Of a stretch of DNA of 64,000 nt, positions 46,769 through 59,506 are shown piece after piece. Position 1 is the first letter of the stretch; the number at the start of each line of letters is the position of its first letter. Below the pieces are notes generated by a model. That model searched no databases. It was given only the letters and a program-made list of their open reading frames with translations, and was not told the DNA's origin. The translations under genes were made by a program, and so were the position numbers. Source of the stretch: Avena insularis (taxonomy: Eukaryota; Streptophyta; Magnoliopsida; Poales; Poaceae); NCBI GenBank assembly GCA_023614405.1, contig CM042689.1, positions 280,867,533 through 280,931,532 of the forward strand, written 5' to 3'.

Positions 46769-49700
46769 CCAGCTTGTTAAGAGAAACATTAGTCAGGTTG
46801 AATGCTTCAAGTGCAATAAGATGGGGCATTATGCAAATGAATGCCTAGAAAAGAAAGTTGAAGGACCCAACAAGCCCAACCCTTTCCAGAAAGGGCAAGT
46901 TAACCACATCAATGTGGAGGAAATTTATGAGGAGCCTGATCCTGTTGCTGGTAAGTTCAAACTCAATTCTGTTCTAGCATTTGTACTCTTTGATACTGGT
47001 GCATCTCATTCATTCATATCGAGAGCATTTTTTGAAAGAAATGAACTACCGGTAGAAACTATTGGGTGTCCTATAAAAGTAAGTTCTCCAGGTGGAGAAA
47101 TGATAGTGAATTCAGGATGTCATGATCTAGTCATAGAGTTTGGGAAGTATAAGTTTCCTGTTAACTTGATAATTCTAAACTCCCAAGGATTGGATGTCAT
47201 TTTGGGAATGGACTGGATGACTAGGTACAAAGGAGTGATAGATTGTGCCAACCATACTGTCTCACTCACAACTCCAGAAAATAAAAGGATCAGATTCAAG
47301 ACCAACTTTGAAGCAAAAAGGAGTATGCTTAATTCTCTTAAGGGGGGTAGCATAGACAGTGTGCCAATTGTGAGTGAATATCCGGATGTGTTTCCGGAAG
47401 AATTGCCGGGAATGCCACCAGATAGAGATGTGGAATTTCTTATAGATTTGGTACCAGGATCTGGACCAATAGCAAAGAGACCATATAAGATGTCAGTTGA
47501 TGAACTGAAAGAGCTCAAGAAACAACTTGGAGAACAGTTGCAGAAAGGATTTATTCAACCAAGTTCTTCATCTTGGGGAGCCCCAGTCTTGTTTGTGGAG
47601 AAGAAAGATAGAAGTCAAAGATTATGCATAGATTATTGTTCACTCAATGAAGTGACTATCAAGAATAAATACCCTTTGCCTAGAATCAATGACTTGTTTG
47701 ATCAGCTAGAAGGAGCTTGTGTGTTCTCAAAGATTGATCTTCGGTCAGGTTATTTTCAACTCAAGATAAGGGAACAAGACATACCTAAAACAGCTTTCAC
47801 TACAAGGTATGGATTGTATGAGTATACCGTAATGCCTTTTGGTTTTACCAATGCTCCAGCATACTTCATGAATATGATGAACAAGGTGTTCATGGAATTC
47901 CTTGACAAGTTTGTTGTCGTTTTCATCGATGACATTTTAGTCTAGTCCAAGAGCAAAGAAGAGCATGAAGGACATTTGCGTTTGATACTTGAGAAATTAA
48001 GAGAGCATAAACTTTATGCCAAATTCAGCAAGTGTGAATTCTGGTTGAATGAAGTTGGTTTTCTTGGACATGTTATGACAAAGGATGGTGTAGCAGTTGA
48101 TCCTGCTAAGGTTTCAGCCGTAACTGAATGGGAATCTCCCAAGTCAGTGAAAGAGGTTCGTAGTTTCCTTGGCTTAGCAGGTTACTACCCAAGGTTCATT
48201 GAAAATTTCTCCAAGGTAGCTAAGCCCATGACGAAATTGCTAAAGAAAGATAAGAAGTTTGCTTGGTCTGAAGGTTGTGAACTTAGCTTTCAGGAATTGA
48301 AGAAGAGACTTGTGACTGCACCAGTCTTGTGTCTGCCAGATTTGGAAAAAGACTTCCAGGTATATTGTGATGCATCTCATCAGGGTTTGGGTGCAGTACT
48401 TATGCAAGATGGTAAAGTTGTGGCTTATGCCTCAAGACAACTCAAAACTCATGAAGTGAACTATCCTACTCATGATTTAGAGTTAGCCTCTGTTGTCCAT
48501 GCACTCAAAACATGGAGACACTATCTTTTGGGAAAACGTTGTGAAGTGTTCACAGATCACAAGAGTTTGAAGTATATCTTCACCCAGAAGGAAATTAATA
48601 TGAGACAAAGAAGATGGCTAGAACTCATCAAGGACTATGACATAAGTTTGCAATACCATCCCGGTAAAGCAAATGTTGTAGCCGATGCTTTAAGTCGTAA
48701 GGTTTTTGTGAATGGCCTTACCAAAGGAGAATTGTCAGATGATTTATGTACCCAATTTAGAAAACTCAGATTGGAGATTGTGCCTGAAGGACATCTCATG
48801 TCTTTGGATGTTCAACCCACTTTGTTGGACAAGATCAAAGAAGCCCAGAAGATTGATAAGGAAATTGAAGAGATTAAAGAAAAGATTGGCAAGGGAAAAG
48901 CCAAAGGATTCCATGAAGACGAACAGGGTGCTTTATGGCATGGGAAACGTATCTGTGTTCCACAAGATCCGGAGCTTCGGAAACTGATTTTGCAAGAAGC
49001 ACACAACTCACCATATTCCATTCATCCGGGTAACACCAAAATGTATATGGATATGAAGGAAATATTTTGGTGGAATAATCTCAAGAAGGACATCGCCGAA
49101 CATATTGCCTTGTGTGATGTGTGTAGTAGAGTGAAAGCGGAACACCAGAAACCAGCAGGTTTGCTTCAACCACTACCTATTCCTGATTGGAAATGGGACA
49201 AGATTGGTATGGATTTCATTACTGGATTACCTAGGACCAGGTCAGGAAATGATTCAATTTGGATTGTAGTGGATCGCCAAACTAAAGTGGCTCATTTCAT
49301 ACCCATGAAGACAACCTACACAAGTGCTAAGTTGGCCAAAATCTATATGAGTAGAATTGTATGTTTACATGGAGTGCCCAAGAGTATTGTGTCTGATAGG
49401 GGAACTCAATTCACTTCCCATTTTTGGAGACAGCTACATGAGTCGTTGGGAACAAGGTTGGAGTTCAGCACTGCTTTTCATCCTCAAACTGATGGACAAA
49501 CAGAAAGGACCAATCAGATTCTTGAAGACATGTTGAGGGCATGTGCCCTAGACTACGGAGCCAGTTGGGATGAAAGTCTGCCTTACACAGAGTTTTCTTA
49601 TAACAACAGCTATCAAGCCAGCATTGAGATGTCACCTTTTGAGTTTCTCTAGGGAGAAAGTGTACCACTCCATTGTTATGGAATGGTGTGGGAGAAAGAA

Positions 49701-50292
49701 GTTTGTTCGGACTGGAACTTATCAAAGAAGCCGAAGAGAAGGTCAAGTTGGTTAAGGACAAATTGAAGATAGCACAGTCCCGATAGAAAAGCTACGCAGA
49801 TCCTAAGCGTAGAGAAGTCACCTACGAAATTGGTGATAGAGCATATCTTAGAGTATCACCACTTCGTGGAGTGAAGAGGTTCGGAGTCAAGGGAAAGTTG
49901 GCCCCAAGATATGTTGGACCATTCAAGATTCTAAGTTGAAAAGGAGAAGTTGCTTATGAAATTGAATTGCCAGAGTCTTTGTCAGCAGTTCATAATGTGT
50001 TTCACGTGAGTCAGCTCAAGAAATGTCATCCAGAAATGGAGGAAACTTCCTTGAAGGATACTATACCTTTGGAAGAGGTTCAGTTGGAAAGTGATATCAC
50101 TTATGAAGAGAAACCTATCAAAATTCTTGAGACGACAGAAAGAGTCACACGGACTAAGACTATCAAGTTTTGCAAAGTTCAGTGGAACCATCATTCCGAA
50201 GAGGAAGCAACATGGGAAAGAGAAGATGATCTTCGGAAAGACCACCCTCACCTATTTGCTAGCCAATCCGAATCTCGAGGGCGAGATTCACC

Positions 50293-50305
50293 TTAAGGGG
50301 GTTAG
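50293..50305 (+). promoter_or_regulatory. Polypurine tract of element A
   Basis: TTAAGGGGGTTAG, 3 bases before the 3' LTR; it contains the gag-pol stop codon TAA. Confidence 0.85.
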
Positions 50306-50308
50306 ATT

Positions 50309-53300
50309 TGTAACATCCTCAAAATCATGTTTCAAACTAATGCATATCATCCATGCATCCATAATCATTTAGGATTTCAGTTTCAAAAACCATTTCAAAA
50401 CAGGAGCATATGAGCTCATTATTTTATGTGATCAGCATTTGAAACAAATGCTACTCTCCAATGAGAGATTGTGTTCATGAAACCAAACTTTGCTGTCTTA
50501 TTTCTCTCAGGTTGTATTGCTAGATTGCTAAGGTTTAAACCAAAATTTCAAAACAGATATGATTTGAAAACCAATTTCAAAACCTATTCAAACTAGGGCT
50601 ATGCCACTTCTTATTTTATTTTATTCTAAGTGGCCAAACCATTTCAAAGAGACCACTTGGTTTTATGCCCAGAAGTGTAAATGTTGCACCCTACAAAATC
50701 CTGAAAAGGTTTGAATTCAAATAGCTTTTGAAACCATTTGAAAATCATTCCAGAAAATCAAAACAGAAAAAGAAAAGGAGTAAGGAAATAGAAAAAGGCC
50801 AGCGCCAGTCTTTTGGCCCAACTGAGAAAGCAGCCCACTAAGCCCACCCGGGTTCCCCCTCTCTCCTTCTCACTCGCGAACGAACCCAACAGGTCACTAA
50901 CGCCAGGACCCCACCCCCTTGCTGTTTAAACCCGCTGACGAGTGGACCCCGCGACCACGTCAGCGTTGTCCCCAATCAACGTGCGGCCGACGCGCTCCGC
51001 CGTTACCTCGCCGCAGTCACTGCCTGCGTAATTGCGATTGATACAACGCGTAATCGCCGCCCCCTCCTGGCTATTTAACCCCCACTGCACCGCGAACATT
51101 TTCCCTCACTCAATTTCCTCTCCACGCCACCAGGCTGCCCGTAGTCTTGCCCATACCGCCGCAGCTCCGACGACCTCCGGCGTGCGATTCCGGTAAGACC
51201 CTGTCGCCCCTTGCTGTCTAAGTTTGCCAGAATGATCACAACATCCATTCGCATCTTCTCATCCTATTGGTGCATGCTAGGACCGTCTGGAGACTCGCCA
51301 ACGACGACGACCGCAAGTGCCTGACGCTTTCTTCTTCTCCGGCGATCGATTGCGGTAAGCACTAAGAGCCCCTTGACCTCTCTCGCATACGACTAGGTTT
51401 GCCTTGTCCTCGCGCAGCTACTGATGCCTCTGGTTGGTACTAGGAAGGCCCAGAGCGTCGGCAACAACTCCGTCTGCAACCACCTGACGCCGTGCACGAC
51501 TCCGACGAGCTCCAGCGACCACCTCTGCGCGCCCCTTCGCCAACGAAGCACACACCTTGAGCATCAGCAGCACACAGCGAGCACGGTAAGACCCTTCCAC
51601 CTCTCCCGCGCGACCTAGAACACCAGCAGCGCTTGTCTCAAAAGCGCCCGCATGATCCATTGCCGCCGCGCCGCCTGTCTATGGTCAACTAGATTGGGGC
51701 CGTAGGATTTAGATCTAGCGTGTGAGATTAGATCTGTGACGAAGAGGTAAGTTTAGATCTGAGCCGTGCATGTTTAGTTAGATCCGACGGTAGCCGAGCA
51801 TGATCCAACGTGAACCGGTACATGCCAATAAGATTAAGACGCGTGGCACCTGTTAGAGTTTAAAAACAGAATTTGAATCTGATTATTGTTTGAATTTGAT
51901 TTGGCTATAACTTTTGATCCCCACGTTAGAATTTGACAAATTTTATATCGTTGGAATCAGGAGAGCAAGCTCTTTCTAAATATGCAATGTGTTTAATGTT
52001 TTGCCTCTGTTAAAATGGTTTTATTACAGAAACATGTGTAGGGATTATTTGAATATATGAAATGTTTAGGAATTGTTTTAAGGGTTAAATAAATATTATT
52101 TGGCAAGTTTTTGACTTGTTTAGGAATCAGTACTGTACACCTGCTTGGTTGAGTTTTAAAAAAAATCATCACTTAGTATTTTGCATGCATGCATATATTT
52201 TTGATTGTATATGTTTTGTATGTGATTGTGGCTATGATTCTTTGTGTAGATTTTGGTGCTAGTGATTGTGATTGTGAGGAGTGTAGCTACTCTCCAAACT
52301 ACCAAGGCAAGTGGTACTTCATGAATATTCTATCCCTATGTTTTATACTAAGCATTAGAAATATTTTGCTAAGTCTTCCATGTTAATATTTTACTTATAT
52401 GCCATGATGGGAAATCCTAGTAGTTGTAGAATTGCTAGGGAATTTCTAAGTTAAGTTACTATCTATGCCATGATTAGCCTAGCTAGTAGCAAACAAGGGT
52501 TGGTGAATTATACATGCTATGATGAAAATATTTCTAAGTCTTTGGACTTATGTTTTGCCTAATAAAACAACTAAGTTAATGAAACACCTGGGTGGAAAGG
52601 AAGGAATGGTTTATGTTGAGTGGTTACACAAGGCCCATTTCTATGGTCTACCTTGTGTATCTCACTTGTGGAAAGCCACCCAGGATCAAAGAGATTTTAG
52701 AGGCCAAGTGTTAAGAAGCTTCTAGTGCAACCACTTGGCAATATGGGCTCTGCCTGGATCACATAGGTTGCTAGAACTTAGCCATTTGGACAGTTGGAAG
52801 CTATCAAGAATCTCATCATCCCAATTTCTAAGTAAAAACTTGTGGGTGAAGAAGGGTGAAGGACCTCAAAGTCTATTGGTGGCTCCTTGGGAAAAGTTTT
52901 GACAAAGAAAAACCTAGTGATTTCAACTAATAGGCAAAACCTATTTTGAGCAAAGCAAGCCAAGCTACACTTAGCCAAATTGCATATAGTATCTAGTCCA
53001 CCTAAAATTATACTAAGGTATCACTTGCCAATACTATTCCAATGTATTGACCCACTGTGGATGTAACTTGTGATGTTGCAGGTTACTCTGATGAGGATTA
53101 GGTGTCATGAGTCTACACTCAACATGTTTGCCTGTGGCACATGAAGATGAAGACTGTTATTTATTTACTTATTCAAACTCTTGTATCAGGCCTATGGCCT
53201 TGGAGTTGTAAAGACTATGTTTATCTCTGGAATGGCTGTAATAATGACCTTTGTATCTGTGTACTTCATCTTAAACTGTGGATGCTAGCATTGATCCAGG

Positions 53301-53354
53301 GACTAGCATTGCAATCACAGGGATCCTTTTCCTTTATAAAGGAGGGATCTTACA
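50309..53354 (+). repeat. Element A 3' LTR
   Basis: 3046 bp, near-identical to the 5' LTR, but lacking the equivalent of 43234-43391 (join at about 52796, between TTGG and AAGCTATC). Confidence 0.95.
51071..51078 (+). promoter_or_regulatory. Possible TATA box in element A 3' LTR
   Basis: CTATTTAA, same place as 41508-41515 in the 5' LTR. Confidence 0.4.
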
Positions 53355-53359
53355 ATGGT
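53355..53359. repeat. Target-site duplication of element A, right copy
   Basis: ATGGT, identical to 40740-40744; D LTR sequence resumes at once (AAAGATTGGACC). Confidence 0.9.
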
Positions 53360-54196
53360 AAAGATTGGACCGGGGTCCATAGTTTACTAGAGGTGTTCTC
53401 CTTGAGATAAACAAACATGGCATGCTAGGTAAAGAAATTATAGCGGGGCAATTAACAGGACTGAGCAAGGCATAACAATGCAATACTAGACATTCATGAT
53501 CCTATGAGATTCGATTGGGAAATACAACAAGATACATACACCGCCATCCAACTGCATCTATGACTAGTAATCCACCTTCAGGTTATCATCGGACCCCCCT
53601 ACAGTATTAAGTTGCAAGAAACGGATAACTGCTTTAAGCAAAATGTGTAAGGTAAACAATGCACTTGTTCCATGAACTAGGGATCGTTGTTTTCTCCCTA
53701 GTGGCAGCAGCACATCTACAACCTTAGAGATTTCTATCACTTCCCTTAGATAAAATAGAGGCATCAACCCAGTATAGAGCATAAATACCCCTTCTTGGAG
53801 TCACTAGCATCTACTTGGCCAAGATAGGTACTTGAAACGGAGAGCATGCAAGATCACAAACAACACACACATGATAGAATCAATAAGACAAAACCATTAA
53901 TCAATCTGACATAGTAATCTCAATATCCATCGGATCCCCGCAAACACAACATAAATGATTACAAATAGATGATCTTGATTATGAATGTAGCTCACAAGAT
54001 CTAAACATGGTAGCACAAAGGAGGAGATACAACAATCTAGCTACTACATGAACCATAGTCGAAGGTGGAGCTACTCACACTTCATACTGGAGGCGGGCAT
54101 GATGAACAAGAAGGCCTCCGGGATGATCTCCCCTCTGGCAGGGTGCTGGGAAGAGCTTCAGACCCCCCCGGATCTAGGGACGATGGTGGCGGAGGC
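53360..54196 (-). mobile_element. Element D 5' LTR, middle part, after insertion of A
   Basis: Aligns with 34970-35800 of the D 3' LTR and stops at GGAGGC (54196), where element E begins. The rest of the LTR lies right of the window. Confidence 0.85.
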
Positions 54197-56219
54197 TGTG
54201 GCACCCTGGATTTTTACGGTTCGAGAATACCTGTTATGCCTACAATTAACGTTCCCATGATCAGTGAGCCATGAGCGTAACCTAAAAGTATCATTACAAC
54301 ATCCAATATCGAATACAAGTACTTACATTCATGCCATTATGGCGATACGACAACAATAGCGGAAGTCTTCAAGCACAGAGCCCATGTCATGCCTTAACCT
54401 ACAGGCAACTGACTAGAAAGTCGGCCTAGCTCGCATAGTCGTCAGCATAGTCCATTTCTCCACTTGCTTCTGACGCCAAGTGAATAGCCAGGGATAATGT
54501 CGGTGAGTACTTTGAAGGTACTCGCAAATCACCTTAAGATAACAATAATAACGGATATGCAATATGGCTATGGTAGGATGGCTCCATGAGAGGTTCTTTT
54601 ATAAACTAGTTTCTCTTGTAGATATAGCATATCTCTATATCTTTGTTGACAAACGTTTGTAAAACATTTTGGAAAACCCTTTTTGAAAAGTTTTAAGAAA
54701 ACACTAGGATTGGGTCACCCATTTGTTTTTCCTTCCGTTCATCTCATGACCAAACTCCTTCCTCCTTTTTCCCGACCATCCCATGGTCAAAACATTTCCA
54801 AGCCATTGCTTTTCCAAATTCCTTTTTGAAATCAAAACCATCACCACCGTACAACAGACATCACAACCGTCCATGACCAAGGACTCAGCTATTCGAATAG
54901 ATTTACACTCTGTAAAGGTAGTACACTGTACCCACACCATCCGATTATCCGTCCCTGATCTACACTGATCGTGGGTCGAATAACCGGTCAAGACCTTCCG
55001 GATGCCCTCTCTGATACAAGTGCCTATCCTATGAGGTTAATCCCCTCAAAACTGGGATGCCCTATATAGTCACAAGCCAACCGGAGCGCGTTTTGCACCT
55101 TGCAGGGTGTGCGCTTTCAATGAGGGGGTCATAGTATCGTCTGGACTCCATTAGACGGTATTTACCTTCTCCAGACCAATGTTTCACATGGGCCTTTACA
55201 GGTGAAGGCCCAGCCTCTATGGATTTGTTTTCCCCCGTAGTAGTTTGAGGCACCTATACTAGGTTAGACAAACTTCTAACCCAGCCTCGTCCCATTCTAG
55301 AGTATTGTGGTAGCACGGGTTAATTGGTCAAGCATTAGGAACTGTACAACCCGACGTGTTTTCATAAACATTTTTCCTCCATCTTTCGTCAGACCATTTT
55401 GAAAACCAAAACCTTTATCATTTTCAACATCACTTCATAGGCCAAGCCTCGCCAAGGTTTTCTCATAAAACATTGTTGTAAACCTTTTTCCGGGGTCTTC
55501 CCATCCCATAGTTTTGCTTCGGCTGAAATAGGGTTTCCAAAGGGGCATGATGTGTTACACCATCTATCATACTACGGGCAGGTAGGTATCATAAAAGTGG
55601 GTTGTACCTAATGATACTAAGGGGTAATGGTTTGGCGGAGCCAAACATTCCCCACATAACATAATATAGTAGAACAATGCATTTTGCATAAACGGGTAGA
55701 TAAAACACACATGGATAAAATAATGGGACAAGGCGTATGAGCAAGAAGGTGGCTTGCCTGTGACCAGCGAGACATCCCGTGACTTCTTTAGAATACTAGA
55801 ATACCGAATACAATCATAATAAGAATATCCATTTCTTCCTTCTTCTTGGTGTCACATAATCGTAACTATCATCGTCATCGAGCAACATGCAAGCGAACAA
55901 CACCACAATCAATACAATGCATACCAACACCAAAGCATTCAGCAAGCAATGGACAAAACAAGCTTATAGATCGGTAATAATTTAGGATTTGATTGGGGAT
56001 ACAAAGGAAATGCTTTGGTTGCATTTGTGGATTGACTTATTTAGGATTTATAGTTCCAAACCTAACTAGATATAGGGTTTTAGAGCAAGGTCAAGTTCTA
56101 TATGTTAACATTGGGTAACAATGATACCATCAGATAGGTATTGATAAAATGAATCCAGCAAAAGTGGTTTCACTATTTTATAAATTACCATTGATTTAAG
56201 GGATTTTATATTGATTAAA
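54197..56219 (-). mobile_element. Element E: LTR-type retroelement end, minus strand, partial
   Basis: A clean break from D LTR at 54196/54197. The first bases TGTGGCACCCTGG are, on the minus strand, an LTR end CCAGGGTGCCACA. Flank GAGGC (54192-54196) would be the TSD. A TGTAACACATC start on the minus strand at 55558 could mark a 1.36 kb LTR with interior beyond, or the LTR may be longer. No coding domain found on either strand. Interrupted at 56219 by element B. Confidence 0.6.
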
Positions 56220-57607
56220 TGTAAGATCCCTCCCTTTATAAAGGTAAGGATCCCTGTGATTGCAATGCTAGTCCCTTGATCAATGCTAGCATCCATAGTT
56301 TAAGATGAAGTACACAGAAACAAAGGTCATTCTTACATATCATTCCAGAGACAAACATAGTCTTTTACAACTCCATGGCCATAGGCCTAATACAAGAGTT
56401 CAATATAAATAAGTCTTCATCTTCATGTGCCACAGGCAAGCATGTTGAGTGTAGACTCATAACCCCTAATCACCATCAGAATAACCTGCAACATCACAAG
56501 TTACAGCCACAGTGGGTCAATACATTGGAATAGTATTGGCAAGTGATACCTTAGTAGAATATTAACATCTAAATACTATATTAATTTGGCTAAGTGTAGC
56601 TTAGGCTTGCTTCGCTCAAAATAGGTTTTACCTATTAGTTGAAAACACTAAGTTTTTCTTTGACAAAACTTTCCCAAGGAATCACCAATAGAAATTGGTG
56701 AACCTTCACCCTTGTTCAACCACAAGTTTTAACTTAGAAAATTGGGATGAGGAGATTCTTGATAGCTTCCATGTCTTGATGCTCAAGTTGTCCAATACCA
56801 GGGACATGGCTAAGTACTTAGATTCTTCCATCTGCAGAGGTTGTGCACTTTCCCCACAAGACTTGATTTTCACCAAGACAGGACCTTTCAGAAGCCTTCC
56901 CTTAGACCAAATGGACGCGTTCCAACCTATCATCCCACTACCACCAACTGTCCAAATGGCTAAGTTATTGCAACCTATATGATCCAAGCAGAGCCCATAT
57001 TGCCATGTGGCTGCACTAGAAGCTTCTTAATATTTGGCATCTCAAATCCCTTTGTTCCTGGGTGGCTTTCCACAAGTGAGATACACAAGGTAAACCATAG
57101 ATATGGGCCTTGTGTAACCACTCAACACAAACCATTCTTTCCATTCCACCCAGGTGTTTTATTCACTTTGTTGTTTTATTAATAAAAAACACAAGTCAAT
57201 GACTTGGAAATATTTCACATAGTATGAATATATAAACCACCCATGGTTGCTACTAGCTAGGCTAAGCATGGCAAAGGCAAGTATCATAACTTAGAGGAAA
57301 TTCTAATATTACTACAACTACTAGGATTTCCCAAGCTAAGCATATAGATACTTAGCAAAATATTCATGCAAGTCCTATACAAAATATTTCTAATGCATAG
57401 GTGAAAATTTAGGGATAAAAACATGAAGCACCACTTGCCTTGGTAGTTTGGGGAGTAGCAACAATCTTCACAACCATAATCACTATTAGCACCAAAATCT
57501 ACACATAAAATAAGGGCACCAAATCACATAACAAAATATACAAACAAAAATATATGAATGCATGCAAAATACCATCTGATGATTTTTTCTACACCAAACA
57601 AGACAAC

Positions 57608-58436
57608 TGTCACATCCCATTATTTTCCAAATCTTGTAATGTGAAAAATAAAATAAACAAAATAAATTTTTGTTGAAAATCAAGGTAAAAAGAAACTTTT
57701 GTTTCTAAAAGGAAACTTAAAATCCCATCTTGAACAAACTTTGGTCAAAGTTTGAATCCAACAAAAATCCAAATCAAGGGAAATGCATTCCTCAATGAAT
57801 GTATCAAGAATCTATCATCCAAATCAAGGACAATTTGAGCATCAAGACATGGAAGCTATCAAGAATCTCATCATCCCAATTTCTAAGTTAAAAACTTGTG
57901 GGTGAACAAGGGATTGAAAGGATCACCAATTTCTATTGGGAGATGCCTTGGGAAAGATTTTGTCAATCAAAAACCTAGTGTTTTCAAATGATAAGGAAAA
58001 TCTATTTTTAGCAAAGCAAGCCTAAGCTCCACTTAGCCAAATGCATATAGATGATAGATTCCACTATATTACCATAGTATCACTTGCCAATACAATTCAA
58101 ATGTATTGACCCTTGTGGCTATAACTTATTATGTTGCAGGTTTGTTTGATTTAGTGAAGTGTGTTGATTAGGATTACAAAGTCTACACCCAACATGTCTG
58201 CCTGTGGCACTTTGAAGATGAAGGACCCCATACTTATAGATATTCTGCTGCAATGTAATGTAATAGCCAAATGAGCTATGTAAGATGTAATGAATTATTT
58301 TATTCCTGGTTATAAAGTTGTATTGTGACCTTTGTTTCTTGATATTACATCTTAACTGTGGATGCTAGGTATTGATCCAGGGACTAGCATTGTAAACACA
58401 GGGATCTCTACCTTATTAAAGGTTGGGAACCTTACA
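57608..58436 (+). mobile_element. Family F solo LTR inside element B LTR, internally deleted
   Basis: Begins TGTCACATCCC, ends AACCTTACA, flanked by ACAAC (57603-57607) and ACAAG (58437-58441), a 5-bp TSD with one mismatch. The last ~600 bp match 7990-8623 closely. At 829 bp it is much shorter than the ≥2.7 kb F remnant, and the GC-rich middle is missing, with the join near 57825. Confidence 0.75.
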
Positions 58437-59498
58437 ACAAGTAAACAGTACTGAAACATAAACATGACCAAGATACTCCAAATAAACCTTATTTGATCTT
58501 TAAAACATGTTTCAAATAATTTCCATACTCAAATTAAGCCTACACATGTCTCTGAAAAAATAACCTTTTTTACAGAGGCAAAACATTAAACACATTGCAT
58601 AAACAGATAGAATTCTTTCTCCTGATTCCAATGATATAAAATTTGTAAAATTTGAACGTGTGGATCAAAAGTTATGAATTTTACAAGTTTTGATTAACTA
58701 ATAGATCAAATTTCTGTTTTAAATTTAAACTCAGGCCACGTGGCGCTCTCTGATTCGTCGGTACCGTTTCGCACGGATCGGCCGATGCTGTGTGTTGGAT
58801 TGAACTTAAAACCAGCGGTCTGATCTGCCCGTACCTCTTCGGCCTGCATCTAATCTACACCACTGGATCTAGATCCAGTGGACAAAAATGCTCTAACCTA
58901 AATCCGGCCGACGGTGGTTCTTGGGTGGCAAGGCCATCGTCAACAATGAATGGTGAATCCAGCGAGACCTAGGGGTGATGGATATGCTTACCAGACTCGC
59001 ACGTGCACGAGGGAGCTCAACGTGTTTGCGGTTGGGCAGGGGGCGTGCTGTAGCGGGTCCTAGGGCTCGTCGGATTTGCTGGCGGTGTCGGGACTTTGTA
59101 GACGTGGTCGTTGCCGAGGTTCTGGGTCGCCCTAGCACGAGTCAGTGGTGTTAATAGCTGCGCAAAGACAAGGAGAATCTGACAGTATGCACGCGAGGTC
59201 AAGGGGCATTCGGTTTATACCACTATTGCTCGTCGGAGTTGAGACGGTGGTTCTGTCGTTCGCTGAGGTGGTCGGGGACGGTGACCTTGGTCATGCGCAG
59301 GCAAGCCAAAGGTATTAGGTGAATCACAGAGACATGGAGAACCTGACAGAGGCAAGCAGAAGACAAGGGGCACTCGGTACTCACCGGAATCGTACGTCGG
59401 AGTTCGTCGGGACAGCGGCGAGGTTTGGCGAAATCCGAGCAGCCTGGTGGCGGAGAGAGCGAGTGGGGTGAGGGGAAATGGCTGTGGTGAAGAGGATA

Positions 59499-59506
59499 TT
59501 AAATAG
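59499..59506 (-). promoter_or_regulatory. Possible TATA box in element B LTR
   Basis: The minus strand reads CTATTTAA after CCTGG, as in both LTRs of element A. Confidence 0.4.

Larger units (their letters stand above)
45831..50296 (+). pseudogene. Element A gag-pol polyprotein with chromodomain, broken
   Basis: Replication polyprotein. I chose ATG 45831 because it follows an acceptor-like CTACAG and starts the MPPRRANPN gag end; the frame is open from 45741. Order: Asn-rich stretch, gag domain ([16 protein letters not shown]), His/Ser-rich linker with a GS repeat, zinc knuckle [14 protein letters not shown], protease [12 protein letters not shown] to FIDDILV, RNase H ([25 protein letters not shown]), integrase zinc finger and DDE core ([25 protein letters not shown]), and chromodomain (KVQWNHHSEEEATWERE). 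Breaks: TAG 47943-47945 just after the RT YIDD-like motif, a 1-bp loss near 49650 giving TAG, TAG 49784-49786 and TGA 49937-49939. Final stop at 50294-50296 lies in the polypurine tract. Confidence 0.95.
40745..53354 (+). mobile_element. Element A: complete Ty3/gypsy chromovirus, 12.6 kb
   Basis: LTRs at 40745-43948 and 50309-53354 with TGTAACATCC...GGATCTTACA termini, 5-bp TSD ATGGT, tRNA-iMet primer-binding site, accessory ORFs, gag-pol in the order gag, protease, RT, RNase H, integrase, chromodomain, and a polypurine tract. That order plus a chromodomain marks the chromovirus branch; Tekay/Del-like is my best guess. In the first ~540 bp of the LTRs I count about 6 differences, so the insertion is fairly young. 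It sits in the D 5' LTR. Confidence 0.95.

Noticed and set aside
46522..46848. Threonine-rich frame overlapping gag
   Set aside because: Out-of-frame shadow of the His/Ser-rich gag linker; the true frame carries the zinc knuckle.
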